Assembly (NCBI RefSeq): GCF_028554725.1 | Contig: NC_071670.1 | Span: forward strand, 50,147,501-50,211,500 | Reading direction: 5' to 3' | From: Zeugodacus cucurbitae | Taxonomy: Eukaryota; Arthropoda; Insecta; Diptera; Tephritidae | DNA: 64,000 bases | Shown here: positions 13,851 through 25,640 of the stretch, one piece after another | How positions within the stretch are numbered: position 1 is the first letter of the stretch | How the letters are laid out: each line of letters opens with the position of its first letter | Position numbers and translations under genes: made by a program | Notes under the pieces: model-generated | What the model was told of the DNA's origin: nothing | Seen by the model: only the letters and a program-made list of their open reading frames with translations | The model's database searches: none

Positions 13851-14376
13851 GTGGAGATGCTGTCGCGCTTCATCCGTCAATCGAACTTGGCTAGCATCTT
13901 CCAAGCGGAAGTACTGGGAATAGAGAAGGCCTGTGAAGCCCTATTGGCTAACTACGAGATGATACATAAAGCAAAAATATACCCAGATATTCAGGCGGCG
14001 CTCCTGGCCTTATCGTGGCAATGGTTAACTCCAGAATAGTCATAACTGCAAGAAGGCATTGGGCCTTCTGGGTTCCCGGCCATAGGAACATTTTCGATAA
14101 CGAAAATACAGACGAGTTGGCAAATACAGAAGCTGTTTTAGACGAATCCGAGGCTGACTTAATACCATGCCCGCTTTCTCTGTGAAGGCCCAGCCGTATA
14201 TACATCCGATACAGGACACTTCTATTCCATCAGGCTTCAAAACCTTGAATGGATGTCTACGAAAAGCAAATCGGACATTATCGAAAACACAAAGGGGTTT
14301 GAACGTAAAGATGAAGCATGACAGAAATGGCACATCTAGTGCTAATTGGCATCTACAAACCTTCCGGAGCCATTAA
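13851..14376 (+). pseudogene. LINE RNase H domain remnant
   Basis: The plus strand reads FQAEVLGIEKACEALLANYE and then a degraded DSQAALLAL motif (here DIQAALLAL). After a frameshift near 14037 it reads ARRHWAFWVPGHRNIFDNEN, then TDELANTEAVLDESEADLIP. AE--AI--A, the D-Q-AL motif and the WVPGH-N--GNE-AD-LA motif define the RNase H domain at the end of ORF2 in insect non-LTR retrotransposons, which degrades RNA in RNA:DNA hybrids. Reading continues to about 14374 (PLSVKAQPYIHPIQDTSIPS). Several frame changes make it a relic. An A-run at 14976-14993 could be a retroelement tail but is not clearly linked. Confidence 0.75.
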
Positions 14377-16460
14377 ATGAAGCCATTTTTTCTACAATTT
14401 AAGTCGTCCATGTCCAGGATAATTACGTTCGCCGAGTGAAGTTCATTGGTTCGACTGTCCCTTGTTCCGACTACGGTCATGGATAGACGAAGAGAGACTT
14501 CTTCGGATTGCGCTTAAACACCGCCGAACTCTGCTGTGAAGTGGTCTCTTTGTTGAGCTCGTTGTCGGGATTCAGCAAGAGCGGCATCCATATTGTCGAC
14601 AGTGGTAAGCATTTTCGGCACAGTTGGGCCTGGCTTATTAGAAACGAAGTGGTAACCACTAGCATACATCATGGAAGTCATCTTTGATTTCAATATGCGA
14701 TTTTTCTTCCAATAACGAGAATGCAATCATCGACTGATATTTTTTCATTCTTAAAGCCTCGCATATACTTTGATTTGCGGTCAAATTAAACTACGAATTC
14801 GATTCGGCGGAAATTTTGACTGTAGCTGTCAGCAAGAATGTACTACAGTAAATGAAATAGTAAATTTCTCTTGAGATAGTGTTGTCATCGGTCGGTGTGG
14901 CTAAGTACCTATTTGACCACTCTCTAAGTTAGAAATATCTAATGTGTAGATCACTACACATATTTAAGGGACGTAAAAAAAAAAAAAAAAAAGGATTAGC
15001 TCGAGAAGTTCCGTCTCTGATATGAAAACATTCACGGGACAACATTGGAACACAACACGATAAAGTGAGGAAAACTTGATAGATCAAACGGCCGCAGTAT
15101 ATCAAAGAGGTTTATTTCAGATTTAACAGATTTCTGTATCATCTCTCATTGGTATTTTTAAACTACTTCACCAAAATCAATATAGAACTAAGCTTTACGC
15201 TGCTCTGTATCAGTTGTGAACCTCAAATAGTCGAGGCATTTACAAAAAAAAAAATAAAAAAATTATATTTCACGAGTAAAATAAATTAAATGTATGTGTC
15301 ATTCGCCGCTTGTTTAATGTCAACACTTTGATTGACTGTGTGTAGAAAAGCAGCCCTCAATCCATATTGCCTACAACCTGAAGGTTTTTACGCCTTTGCA
15401 ATGTAATTACAGAATAAAGGACGAAACTTTTTAATACATATGCGACACGTATATGTATTCAGACACACACACACAGAAGAGAGTTTACATACATGCTTTC
15501 CAAAGTCTCTACATTTGCATGTAAGCAGCAAATCGGTGATGATGAGAGGTGGTCATATAAAAGTGCCAACAGCAGCAACAGTTGAGTGCCGCACGTCGAC
15601 AAGTATGCAAGTGAGGAAAGGGCACGAAGAGGGCCAAGCAACTCTTGCAACTCTTAAACACAAAGTTAAACAATTTGGCACAAACTTAGCCAACAACTTA
15701 CTTACACTCAAGTGATGAAATTGTTTCGTTGCAAAATGTTTAGGGACATAAGCAACAAAAAACAACAACAACAAGAAAGAAAGCAAAAGCTTGTATAATA
15801 ATAATATACAAAAAAAGAAATTAGCGAGAAAAGAGTTTGCTGTCAGCACACTTTATTAACAAGTTGGTGACTGACTCAAGCATTGTGGCGACGACTGCTG
15901 CTGCTGCCGCTGCTGTCACTTCAACTCAATGTTGCTGCTGCACTTTAATATAATTGACATATTATTGTTGTTGCTGTTGTGCTGCTTATTGCTGTTACGC
16001 CGTCGTTGACAGGCCAACAACGCAAGTTTAATTCATCAAAAGCCTGGCAGAGGATTGACAGGACTACATACATATATACGAATATACACGAAAATAGTCA
16101 AAGACCGAACTGAACGACCAACCGACCGCTCGATTGTAGTGAGTTGAGTGGGAAAAACTTAGCGCACAAACAACAACAAAGCCAGCAAGCAAGCAGGTAC
16201 TTAAGCATACTATAAGAGTAAGTGTACGCTACAGTGTATGCAATAAAAGTACGTACACTTTGTATTTTGTGTTTGCGAGTGGGCTCAAGGGCGTTCAAGT
16301 GTGAGTGCGAACTTCGATGTGTGTGTCTTGTGCTGTCCTGCTTGTTAATCGCTTGTACAAGTTTGAATCACTGTCATGTAACATTGTAGTTGTATGTGTT
16401 CGGTAATTTTTTTGACAAGTTTAAACATCATTAATATGTCGTAACACGTAAGTGCTTATT
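14377..16460. other. non-coding; A-run and CAG/CTG-rich microsatellites
   Basis: A-run of about 18-19 at 14976-14994, CA run near 15466, and GCTGCTGCTGCCGCTGCTG near 15896. From about 15300 the composition resembles fly intergenic or intronic DNA, with frequent CAACAACAA. No gene recognised. Confidence 0.45.
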
Positions 16461-16544
16461 TCAGGTGTGTTCAAAAAATAACGGGAATTTTGAAATTTCC
16501 AAATTTTTTATTTTTTATTATGAAGAGTTTTTCAATAGAACAAT

Positions 16545-16735
16545 AGGTTAGGTTAGGTTAATCTGGTAGGCCAATGAACCACACCTAGACTGATTTTGGC
16601 CCTTTGCGATACCAGATGGAGTGCCGTTAAGTAGTTGAAGAGAAGTAGTCAACCTTTAGGATGCCTGCGCTGACGCGAATTTCAAAAGGTGATATGGTTT
16701 CACTAACGATATCCCTTCCAGATTATCGTACTGTG
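16545..16735 (-). mobile_element. probable LINE 3' fragment beginning GTTAGGTTAGGTTA
   Basis: The tract GGTTAGGTTAGGTTAATCTGG is followed by non-coding sequence up to the point where the plus-strand LINE reading begins (about 16741). With the minus-strand RNase H piece at 17331-17650 it would form the two sides of one minus-strand LINE split by a plus-strand LINE fragment. That pairing is inference. Confidence 0.4.
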
Positions 16736-16740
16736 AAGCC

Positions 16741-17330
16741 CCCAAGGCTTTAATGAGGACAAGACGAAATATCTCCTGTCATCAAGCAAACAGTCGGCGC
16801 ATTCGCGTCTTGGCTCCCACGTCACTGTTGACAGTCATAACTTTGAAGTTGTAGATAATTTCGTATACCTAGGCACCAGCAACAACACCGATAATAATGT
16901 CAGCCTTGAAATTCAACGCAGAATCACTCTTGCCAACAGACTGAGTAGGCAATTGAAAAGTAAAGTCCTCTCTCGACGAACAAAAACTAAACTCTACAAG
17001 TCCCTTATCATTCCCGTCCTACTTTATGGTGCAGAAGCGTGGTGTCAACATCCGATGAGACGGCACTAGGAGTTTTCGAGAGAAAAGTTTTGCGGAAGAT
17101 TTATGGTCCCTTAAACATTGGCAACGGCGAATACCGCAGACGATGGAATGATGAGCTGTATGTGTTATTCGACGTATGTCCATGTCGTCGAATAAAAAGA
17201 CAGCGGCTATGCTGGCTAGGTCATGTTGTTCGAATGGACGAAAGTGCCCCAGCTCTGAAAGTATTCGAAGCAGTACCCTCTGGTGGAAGCCGAGGAAGAG
17301 GGAGGACTCCACTCCGATGGAAGGACTAGG
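16741..17330 (+). pseudogene. LINE reverse-transcriptase ORF, C-terminal region
   Basis: Reads EDKTKYLLSSSKQSAHSRLG, VDNFVYLGTSNNTDNNVSLE, RRITLANRLSRQLKSKVLSR and RTKTKLYKSLIIPVLLYGAE. After a one-base frame change near 17040 it gives TALGVFERKVLRKIYGPLNI, GNGEYRRRWNDELY, RQRLCWLGHVVRMDESAPAL and SGGSRGRGRTPLRWKD. This is the post-polymerase thumb and C-terminal part of ORF2 in a common insect non-LTR family (RTE-like by eye; clade uncertain). Codon structure is well kept, so the fragment is fairly young. The 5' polymerase core is missing. A second copy lies at 42497-42830. Confidence 0.82.
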
Positions 17331-17650
17331 TGGAGAAGGACCTGTCTTCACTTGGTATTACCAATTGGCTCTGACATTTCCTGCATTCTTCGCTTTCTGT
17401 CTGCCCCATCTTGTAGGCATGCGCCACCACCTGACCTACGTTGATTACGCTTTCTGATGACAGTTTAACGCCCATCTTGGCAATTTCGTCCACTACCTCG
17501 TTACCCTTGATGCCGCTGTGGGCTGGCATGCAGTAGAATTGGAGTCGCTTATTTCTGGAAACATCCTCTACTGCTGCCCAGACGCTTTTGGCTGATATTC
17601 AGAAAGAGGATATTGCCTTGATTGCCGCCTGACTGTCTACGTCTACGTTT
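17331..17650 (-). pseudogene. LINE RNase H domain, minus strand
   Basis: The minus strand reads DVDSQAAIKAISSF, a stop, ISAKSVWAAVEDVSRNKRLQ, FYCMPAHSGIKGNEVVDEIA and KMGVKLSSESVI. D-DSQAAI and the PAHSGI-GNE-VDE-A motif are RNase H hallmarks of R1/I/jockey-type non-LTR elements. It runs opposite to the LINE fragment ending at 17330 and so belongs to a different element. One in-frame stop and truncation mark it as dead. Confidence 0.8.
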
Positions 17651-18200
17651 ATTTTAGAGAACAATAAGAGGAATGTAATTCTTTATTCCAAAACTTACTG
17701 AAGAGAAATGTCTAAAGAGTGTGAAAAAATATGGCGTCGTTTCCTGTCCCAATCGGCCTGCTTTTGTAGCGTCCCTATTGAAAAATCCTTTTTCATTGCT
17801 TACTTTGTCTGTAACAGCCGCTTAGGTTAGACGTGTTTTTATGAGCTTGACGATTTTTGTTTGTTAAAAGCTCAAATGTCTTTGCTTGTTCGTGAATTCT
17901 TGACCACAAACAATAATCTAATGATGCCCCACCAAACATGGCTCCGCGTGACTTTTTCCAATTTCTAAAATTATAGAGAATCGTCGTTTTACCAGCATAC
18001 AAGATATCGCTGAAAGAGCCAAAGGGTATCCCAAAAATCTCGAGTTTGAAAAGTGTTTCGTAGATTGGCAGAAACGCTGACATAAGTGCATGATATCGAA
18101 TGAGAACTATTTTGAAGACGATTAATATTAATGTAGACACATGAATAAATATTTTAACAAAAATTCAAAAATTCCCGTTATTTTTTGAACACACCTCATA

Positions 18201-20220
18201 TATTGGGTCTATGAGCTCTTCATCTACATATACAAGTTAATATGCTTCGAGTATGCGACTACATAGGTGTTGTTGTTGTTGACAAATTTGTAAACTAAGT
18301 GCTACTTGCATAATTTGGACAGGTATTAAAATGAAATAAAATTTTACGCTTACGACAGTTATGACACACACAAACACACATACACTTGGAGAGCTGGCAA
18401 CTCAAACGTTCCAGTTTCAAAGTCTCAAACCGCCAACATATTAATAATTTGCATACAAAATTTTGTTGCAAAAGTGCGAGTATTCACACAGACACACCCT
18501 CACAACATGTAAGTACAAATGAGTTTGAGTGACAGCATTAATGTCGCATCATAAAATCATCAACAAGGTAAGCAACAGTGCAGCAACAAAGGCATTGACA
18601 AATAACAATAAAAGGTACTTAAGCACACCATAAAATAACTTTAAGGTGGAGCATAATAAAAAAAAAACAAATGTTGTTGTTGTTGGTCCGTATGTTGCTG
18701 TTTGCGAAATTCTTCGCTTTGCCACAAAAGTGAACTTCAAAATAACAAATGCGAAATTTCACACGTTACGCGCGCTGCCAGCACAGCAACAGTCGACTGA
18801 CTGTGCTTTTATCAGCCGCCTGAGTGAGTGTGGGTGTTAAGGATACCTAAGTGTGTGGTGGAGGATATAAAATGAGCAGGTTGGGTGTAAAATTTAACTT
18901 GTTGAAGTGGGTAAGCGAGCTGTGGCACTTTTTAAGTTGTTTTCTGCAAAAAAAAAATTACATACTTTGTAAGCTTTGAGTTGAGAGTGAAAGTGAAGGG
19001 CATTTGAATATTTTTTGTTTGCTCACAAGTGCTATTCTTATCAGGTTAGACTGTTGAGCGAGTCAAGTTATCACTCATGCTGGTAAAAACATACTTTATG
19101 ATTATATAGCATAAGCAGATTGAAGGCGTGAGGCTGTCATCTATAATATCATAATCATACATGACCTTGACAACACACACTTCAAAACTGTTTGTGGTAG
19201 TCCGCGCTCTTTTTAAACAGTAAGCTTATATTGTAAAAATTAGTTCAGAAAGCATTGTGAGTTAGCTTTAAGAAACCACATCTCCTCACACCACATCTTT
19301 AAGAAACCAAAACCCACTTCAAAAATATTTGTGGTAGACCGCCCACTTTTTGAATAACAATCTAATATTGTGCAAATCTGTTCTCAAAACACTGTGAAGT
19401 TAACATTAAGAAACCACATCGACCTCAATGCTAAGAGTTTTAAAAAACATCTAAAAGTCTATATGATCAGATTCACCGAGCGTTAAAGTCAAAAAGCAAA
19501 AGTGACATGAAAAATCCGACCAGCCTTATTCGAATAAACTTTTACCAAAATTTGGTCTATTGCTTTTATCGAAAAATTCTCAGCAGAAAGACCAAATCGA
19601 GCTCATCCCATAACACAAAATATTTCAATATTCGAACTGTATATTTTATAAGACTACATAAAATATATATTATAAATATTTTCTAATTTCTGCATTTTAT
19701 AAAAAAAAACTTAAAATCTGTTTGCCAAAAAGTAGCTTTTTTTATTTCCCGAACTGTGCCGAGTTTGCCATTGATTCACATGTTGATTGAATTGAATAAT
19801 AGGAAACACAATTTAAAAGAATTTTTTAAACTTAATGCTGTTTTAAATACTTTGAGAGCTATAAATTCTGTGTCCGCGACTTTATTATTATAAAAGCTAG
19901 TTTTTGATTTGTCATATAGATCATACGGTACATAATTCAGTTCTACAGAATATTTATTTTTAAAACGCAATAGACAATATTTTTCAATCAACCTTTTTTG
20001 AATCGCCTGATTTCGCGAAATTCTCCAGTTCTTACCTATCTTTCATAGAAAAATGTCTGTTTCTTTATTCGTATAACTATATATCATTATGCTAAGTTGG
20101 ATCTAACCTTCGTTGGTGGCGAGGGTATAGAGCATAATGCAAAATATAAAGATTCAAAATAATTTCTGGAAACCTGTAATCAGTTCTTAAAACCTTACTA
20201 TATATTAGACAACTGATATA
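18201..20220. other. non-coding; microsatellites and a diverged duplication
   Basis: TTG/CAA runs near 18270 and 18674, and CA runs near 18370. The 19181-19420 interval holds a diverged tandem duplication listed separately. No gene recognised. Confidence 0.45.
19181..19420. repeat. diverged tandem duplication, 137-bp period, two copies
   Basis: Copy one runs from TTCAAAACTGTTTGTGGTAG (19181) to AAGAAACCACATC (ending about 19282). Copy two runs from TTCAAAAATATTTGTGGTAG (19318) to AAGAAACCACATC (19408-19420). An intermediate AAGAAACC also lies near 19300. Origin unknown. Confidence 0.65.
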
Positions 20221-20889
20221 TCTATACTACTATTATAAAGAGGAAAGATTTGTATGTATGTTTGCATTTAATAAACTCGAAAACTGCTGTGCCGATTTCA
20301 AAAATTCTTTCACCATTGGAAAGCTATATCAACTCTGAGTAATATAGGCTATATTTATTGCTAGAATCTCAACTTTCTGGAAATAGTTCCCAGGTAATTG
20401 TATCAAAAAGACTCCGTGATGGTTAATCTTAATCTGAAATTGAAAATCTTGTTTCAAGTCATTCTCTTCGCATCGCTATCACGTGCCAGAGAGTCGAATA
20501 ACAAGCACTCACAGCTGCTTGCTGAATAAAATTTCAAAATCTCCCAAGTACGCGATTGAGAGTTGAGTACAGAGCGTGTGCAGCGGCTTGAAGAATAAAA
20601 TATTAGAAATAAACAAGCTCGCACTAGGGCGTCGAGCTCTGAACGTTCCCAACGTCTTCATAATCAGAAAGAAAGACAACGGACGCCAAAGACTAGAGGT
20701 CGTAATCAAGTTTTAGCTCATTGCAAATAAAATATAATTTCATGTTCGAATTATCCTCATTTTACTTTTTTAAAATGAGCCCACGCAAGAAACGGGAAAG
20801 TACATACATATGTATGGGAGAGTGTGTAAAAACTTATAACTTTTGAAATGTTTGTTTAAGCCCGTGCGAAGCCGGTTGTGGAGTGCTAG
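20221..20889 (+). mobile_element. non-autonomous Helitron, copy 1 (669 bp)
   Basis: Begins TCTATACTACTATTATAAAG and ends CCCGTGCGAAGCCGG...CTAG at 20886-20889. The base before is A (20220) and the base after is T (20890), the A^T target of Helitrons, with no duplication or inverted ends. The GC-rich GTGCGAAGCCGG segment just before CTAG is the 3' palindrome region. Interior codon remnants (VQRLEE, RTRASSSERSQRLHNQKERQ) resemble the Arg-rich N-terminal part of Helitron-encoded proteins, with stops. Copies 2 and 3 lie at 27781 and 45902. Confidence 0.87.
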
Positions 20890-21673
20890 TATTATATATA
20901 TTTTTAATAATAATAGTAATAAAGACAACGATCATCCTCCTCAAACAAGCAGAATTTGCGAATCACGGCAGGAGTTTTTAAGCGTCGAGAACTTAAATTG
21001 CTCAGATACAGAAACACAACTTTCACCAGATAAGATTTAGAATTACGTAAAAGAAATTTTTTAATAACATTTAAAAAACATTTCTAAAGAGTGAGTCTGA
21101 TAGATCAAATGTGCTGGAGTGAGAATTAAAGTCCTGGCGGTCGGTATGGGTCTAAACTTTCTAGATAAGTGAGCAGGGACATTAAAATTAATATCAGACA
21201 AGACGAATATACTAGAAACTGATCCATTCAGAAGTTTTACCAGGAATATCACACCAAACATTCCCCTACGGCTAGTGATTGTAGGTAGTTTTATAAGTTT
21301 TAAACGATTATTATATGGAGGAAGATTTAATCTAGAATCCCAAAGCAAATACGCTAAGGAGAAAGTAAAATTGTTTTTGGACAGTCTTTTGAACTTATCC
21401 GATTGGATTTGGTAACTAGTTCAGTAACTGATGACTTTACGCTCAATGGTGCTCTTGCTTGCATCAGATTTAGATATCAAAAATGTAATTTTATGCTATA
21501 TTGGAATTGTTTGTAGAATGAATTTTTTTTTCATTTTTTTCTAATCACACACATTCTTAGGTAGTGAATGATAGCCCGAGTATCAGTAAGGTTTTGTGTT
21601 TATTCAAGTAGAGCTTTTTTTTAAGAAAATTTTACACGAATTATTTATGGGAGAGAGAGGAATAGAAAAGGGG
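20890..21673. other. non-coding between Helitron and MITE
   Basis: A plus-strand open stretch just after the Helitron end (20900-21040, ending SVENLNCSDTETQLSPDKI) is not low in complexity, but I do not recognise it. The rest is AT-rich. Confidence 0.4.
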
Positions 21674-21677
21674 TTAA

Positions 21678-22266
21678 GGGGGTATTCTGGTCTAGGATTT
21701 TGAATAAATCCTTGGTAGGATGTTTCAAAATTCGACTTATTTTCGGAGATACAGCCGATTTTGTGACGTGGCGTCCGAGCCGGCCAAGCGGTCTCCTAAA
21801 CTTTAAACACGTTTTTCTCGAAACTACTTTTTTTGAGGTGGTTGACATGATATCTCAAGTTCTACTGAACCGATTCCTTTGAAATTTGGCGTATATCTTC
21901 TTTATACAATGCTCTATCGTGTCTGATTTGAAGTATTTTTAAAAAATTCGAAAAGGTAGAAATACGGGTCAAAAAAGTTTTTTTTCCAGTCGACGCCATT
22001 TTGTTATTTTTTTAACAATGGTCAACCCGATAACGACATCCTTACTAATGAAGAATCGTCTTGTTTTAGATCTCTACAAGGGTTGAAATCACGTCGACCA
22101 GAACGCACCGTTTTTTTTGAAGCCCCCACTCTACCGGTCCGTATCTCGACGAATTTTGGTTTTTTTCTTGCATTTTTTTATATTATTAAAATGTCAATAA
22201 AAAACATATAAAAAATGAATAATAAAATGTTTTTCATGTGTCATGCATCTAGACCAGAATACCCCC
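21678..22266. mobile_element. piggyBac-like MITE with TTAA duplication (589 bp)
   Basis: TTAA at 21674-21677 and 22267-22270 flanks inverted ends GGGGGTATTCTGGTCTAG and CTAGACCAGAATACCCCC, an essentially perfect 18-bp repeat. The interior is non-coding. A TTAA duplication is the signature of piggyBac-type transposition. The GGGGG terminus is not the classical piggyBac end, so the superfamily call is inferred from the target site. Confidence 0.82.
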
Positions 22267-23240
22267 TTAAAGGCTAATCAAAATTTAAAGAATAATAGCC
22301 AAATTATGTGCAAAGACTTCCAAAAAGCAATGCAGAAGATGTCTCAGAACATAAGGAGATGTTGTATAATTATCTGTAGTGATTGAATAGGAGTATTAAA
22401 TGAAATTAATAGAAGAACTAAAGCTTAACTTCTCCTGAAGTTTCAGTCAATATTTCACTTCACATACATTAATATCAAAAATCAATAGCAAGGTATCACT
22501 GTTTTATTTCAATGAATATTATTTCGTATCAGTTATAGGAGTTTTTAGAGAAATTATATTGGTTTTGCCCACCTCTAACTATAAATAGATAATGAATTTC
22601 CGTCATTCACCCGCTTCATTTTGTCAAATATACTCTGAGTGAATCATGATGTTTTCTACAAACTTCACTTACAAGACCTCAAACCTAAAATATCGCCCAT
22701 AAGTTTGCATATTTTAATAACTTTGTAAACAGAAGCGCGACACAACGAAGGTCAAGGTGAGATAAATTGTAAAAGGTACTTCAATTTTAGAAAGACAAAC
22801 AATCGTGCAAAGTCTCTGCACTTGACGAGCGGTGACACAAGATAACGCTGGCAAACAAACGCTCGAAGGTCATAAGCAGCAGAAGTAAAGTGATTTTGTG
22901 TTCAAGGATGTATATAAAAGAAAATATGTACGACTATATAGTAAATAGAGTAAATAATACTTCTGAAGAAGCTGACAAAATGTTTATGGAGCGACTAAAA
23001 ATATCTAAGATTGGTTTATATATACTTACAAACAAATCTAATCGCTCACACACGTTCCACGCGCGTCAACAACTGCCAGGCATTAGCAACACCGACAGCC
23101 GGTTTGTATTGACGAAAAAGGACAGTGGAAATTGAAATCTCGAAAAGTCGTCTTATGCGGCTGCTTAGAGCAATTTGGCAGCTGCCAGCGAAAGCACAGA
23201 GTGAAAAGGAGATAAGCAAAATGAAAGCAACAGCAAATTC

Positions 23241-23338
23241 TTGTTGTTGTTGTTGTTGGGTGACACAAGCGTCATACAATTGTCGTTTTAATTCATGCTG
23301 TTTTTTTGGTTGTTGTTGTTGTTGTTGTTGTTGTTGTC
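23241..23338. repeat. (TTG)n microsatellite pair
   Basis: Six TTG units from 23241 and about nine from 23310, separated by about 50 bp of unique sequence. Open frames of poly-Cys/poly-Val and poly-Asn type on either strand are by-products of the repeat. Confidence 0.9.
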
Positions 23339-23726
23339 GGTGTTGCCGTGGACACTTTCGGTGTTGAAGGTGTCTGGCGACCTCGTGAGCACTTCAGTGA
23401 CAGTAGCAAGCCAACAAAATGGTCTAAAGTAAATAGCCACGAGGCAACAGAAGCCGAGGCGTTGAACATCAAAGGTTGTGATGGTGCTTTTGTTGGACGC
23501 CACCACCCCCAAACAATGCAGCAGCGTGTGCTCTTCGTGTTGGGTTGTCTACGCAGCCGTTGGGACGTCACACTTTAAATAACGGTATGAAATAGTCGAG
23601 CTGACAGCGCTGCTCAATTGTGACTCAAATGAGTTATGATAGGACTTGTGGGAGTTAGTCACCAGGACTGAGAGTGAGAGTGAATGAGCTTAAGTGCCAT
23701 AATAACATTAACAATAAATGTAACTG

Positions 23727-23752
23727 CACACACACACACACACACACACACA
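23727..23752. repeat. (CA)13 microsatellite
   Basis: A perfect dinucleotide run of about 26 bp, followed by CATACATAGATACA. Confidence 0.95.
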
Positions 23753-25229
23753 TACATAGATACAAAGTGTACCGTTACTTGAATGCCTTAGTATGAAGGC
23801 GCAACTTTGCTGTGGCCATCAGTAAGCGGTCGGTCAACTTGATAAATTTTCAACAATATATTTGTAGTCTGTGCCAAGCTTCAATAGCGCTGGCAAATAC
23901 AAAAAATAAATCTTACTCGCCACGCTATATCAACGCTTAATAAATGAAGTAGCCACAATACCGTACAAATTGCTGGAGGAGGAGAAATGAAGAGACACGC
24001 AGCTTCTATTGCTGTGAAGACTTATTTGAGCTTGTTGAATTTATTATTTTCATTTTTCAGCTATTGCTGCTTAGTTGGTTGTAGTAACATAAAGTAATTT
24101 AAACTTTTTTCGAATAGATCATACATTCTTTTTTTCACATTTTAATAGGTACAGTTACTTTACTGCATTTTTCAGCAATTTTAAAAGTGATATTTCAAAG
24201 AAATAGTAATTTTTCATTCGAAAGTAAAATGAATGTAAATTAAAGAGATTTCCTCAAAATATTACTCGCAAATATCCTCGATTTAATTTTCTAACACTGT
24301 GACAATATTATCTTTAATACCAGAACAACTTTAACGATAGCAATTTTTAAATTCCTGAAAGCCATCTCACATCCCTTCAAGTTGCATAATAATGCTTTCT
24401 CGGGACCTTACTATATTTTATATACTTAGTCTCTATTTGTAAGTAAAAGACTATCAAATGTTCTCAGCACAAGACATGCTTGCTAGAGAGAGGTCTTGTA
24501 CCGATGCTGTGTCAAATTTTATACCGAATAGTGAGCTCTTCTATGGGAAACTGTTCAATTATCTGTTAATCAAAGAAATCTGATTGTTATTCACGTATTG
24601 CCGTGGTAGAAAACGAGATTTGTGGGTTCTGAAGATTTTTCAGAACTTCATAAGAATGGTTCCTATATTAAAAAAAATAATAATAATAGACAATCCGAAT
24701 TTCTGAATAAACTAATTTTTCGAATGAAAAATATACCTTAAAAATTAAAATTTAAACAAAAGAAGATCTTCTCGGAAGTCATTTTTATTAAAATAAAGAA
24801 GGCCTAAGACTTCAGCCGATCCCTATCTGCATATTGCGCAGTGTACCTCAGTTCGATCCCTACTTTCCCCAAATAAAAATAACGTGTTTTCTAATAGATA
24901 TCGCCAATCGGCTGACAATGACTCACTTTCGAGAGTATTTCTGTCATGAGAGTTAACCTAAAAGCTTCCCGAAATAGCTTACAAATTTTGGGTCATCAAT
25001 TGATACCCATGGAAAAAATATCGAATATCTCTAGTTCCTTTTCAATAATGGTTTCTTCTCGACAGGGAATGTAAAAAAAAGGAATATCTGAGTCCTTGGC
25101 GACCAGTATGATACTTTCAAAAAATCAATTTTTTTATCTGGCTTAAAAATATGGTTTCAAAAATATCTTATGAAATCGGCAAGGTCGCATCTTAAATAGT
25201 TTTTCAATGACAGCGTTCTAAAGAGCGAA

Positions 25230-25640
25230 CACTCACTGGTATAAACCTATATAGTTGAAGCTTTAAATGAGTTTTTCTCGAAACGACATTTCTCAAAATT
25301 GCTGACATCATAACTCAACGAGACTGAGTAATCCTGAGTATATTTACTATACAATTACCTACTTTGATTGGTTGGTCAATTTGGCATTAAAAAAAACCTA
25401 AAAAAATATACTTTTTTTCAGAACTACGCCATTTTTGATATTTTTAAAAAATCGTAGGTCATTGTATAGCAAATAGCTGCAACTTTAATAACCAATTTGA
25501 TTTTGTTTGTTTCAGTCACTCATTCGTCCGGAATGATGTAAGCAGTTGAGGAACTTTTTTGGCACCTCCGAAGACAGCCCATAACTCCGTTATTTTACAA
25601 TAATTTTGCAAAAAAAAAAATTAAAATATAGCTGAAAATG
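25230..25640. mobile_element. diverged relative of the TTAA-type MITE interior
   Basis: The ordered similarity to 21780-22160 includes 'CTTTAAA-GAGTTTTTCTCGAAACGACA' versus 'CTTTAAACACGTTTTTCTCGAAACTAC'. It continues with 'GCTGACATCATAACTCAA' versus 'GTTGACATGATATCTCAAG', then a CGCCATTTT segment and a final 'CCCATAACTCCG'. No inverted ends were found, so limits are approximate. Confidence 0.45.

Larger units (their letters stand above)
16523..17790 (-). mobile_element. DD41D-type element ends, interrupted by LINE sequence
   Basis: Left end AAGAGTTTTTCAATAGA at 16523. Right end TTTTGTAGCGTCCCTATTGA, then AAAATCCTT, to 17790. The right 130 bp (AAAATATGGCGTCGTTTCC and neighbours) match the corresponding end of 30381-31454, so both lie in the same orientation. 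Almost all of the transposase gene has been replaced or interrupted by LINE sequence. The boundaries of the interior insertions are approximate. Confidence 0.7.
16461..18198 (+). mobile_element. mariner deletion derivative, copy 2, host of nested elements
   Basis: The left end reads AGGTGTGTTCAAAAAATAAC from 16463. The right end is its inverse, ending CACACCTCA at 18198 before TA. From about 17795 it repeats the copy 1 interior (TTAGACGTGTTTTTATGAGC) and then codes on the plus strand for a transposase tail FEKCFVDWQKR-stop-HKCM, then ISNENYFEDD, at about 18035-18117. The interior from 16523 to 17790 is a later insertion. Without it the element is roughly 470 bp, the same size class as copy 1. 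Confidence 0.83.
22271..25229. other. non-coding; TTG and CA microsatellites
   Basis: TTG runs at 23241-23258 and 23310-23338, and a CA run at 23727-23752. The segment 23040-23580 has a higher GC content and apparent open frames on both strands, but these come from the triplet runs and show no domain. No gene recognised. Confidence 0.45.

Noticed and set aside
16545..16560. GGTTAGGTTAGGTTA as an interstitial telomere repeat (TTAGG)
   Set aside because: Only about three units, in a LINE context, and Diptera do not use TTAGG telomeres. More likely part of a retroelement end.
24820..24870. 'CAGTTCGATCCCTAC' as a tRNA T-arm
   Set aside because: I could not find an acceptor stem, anticodon arm or internal promoter A box at the right distance.
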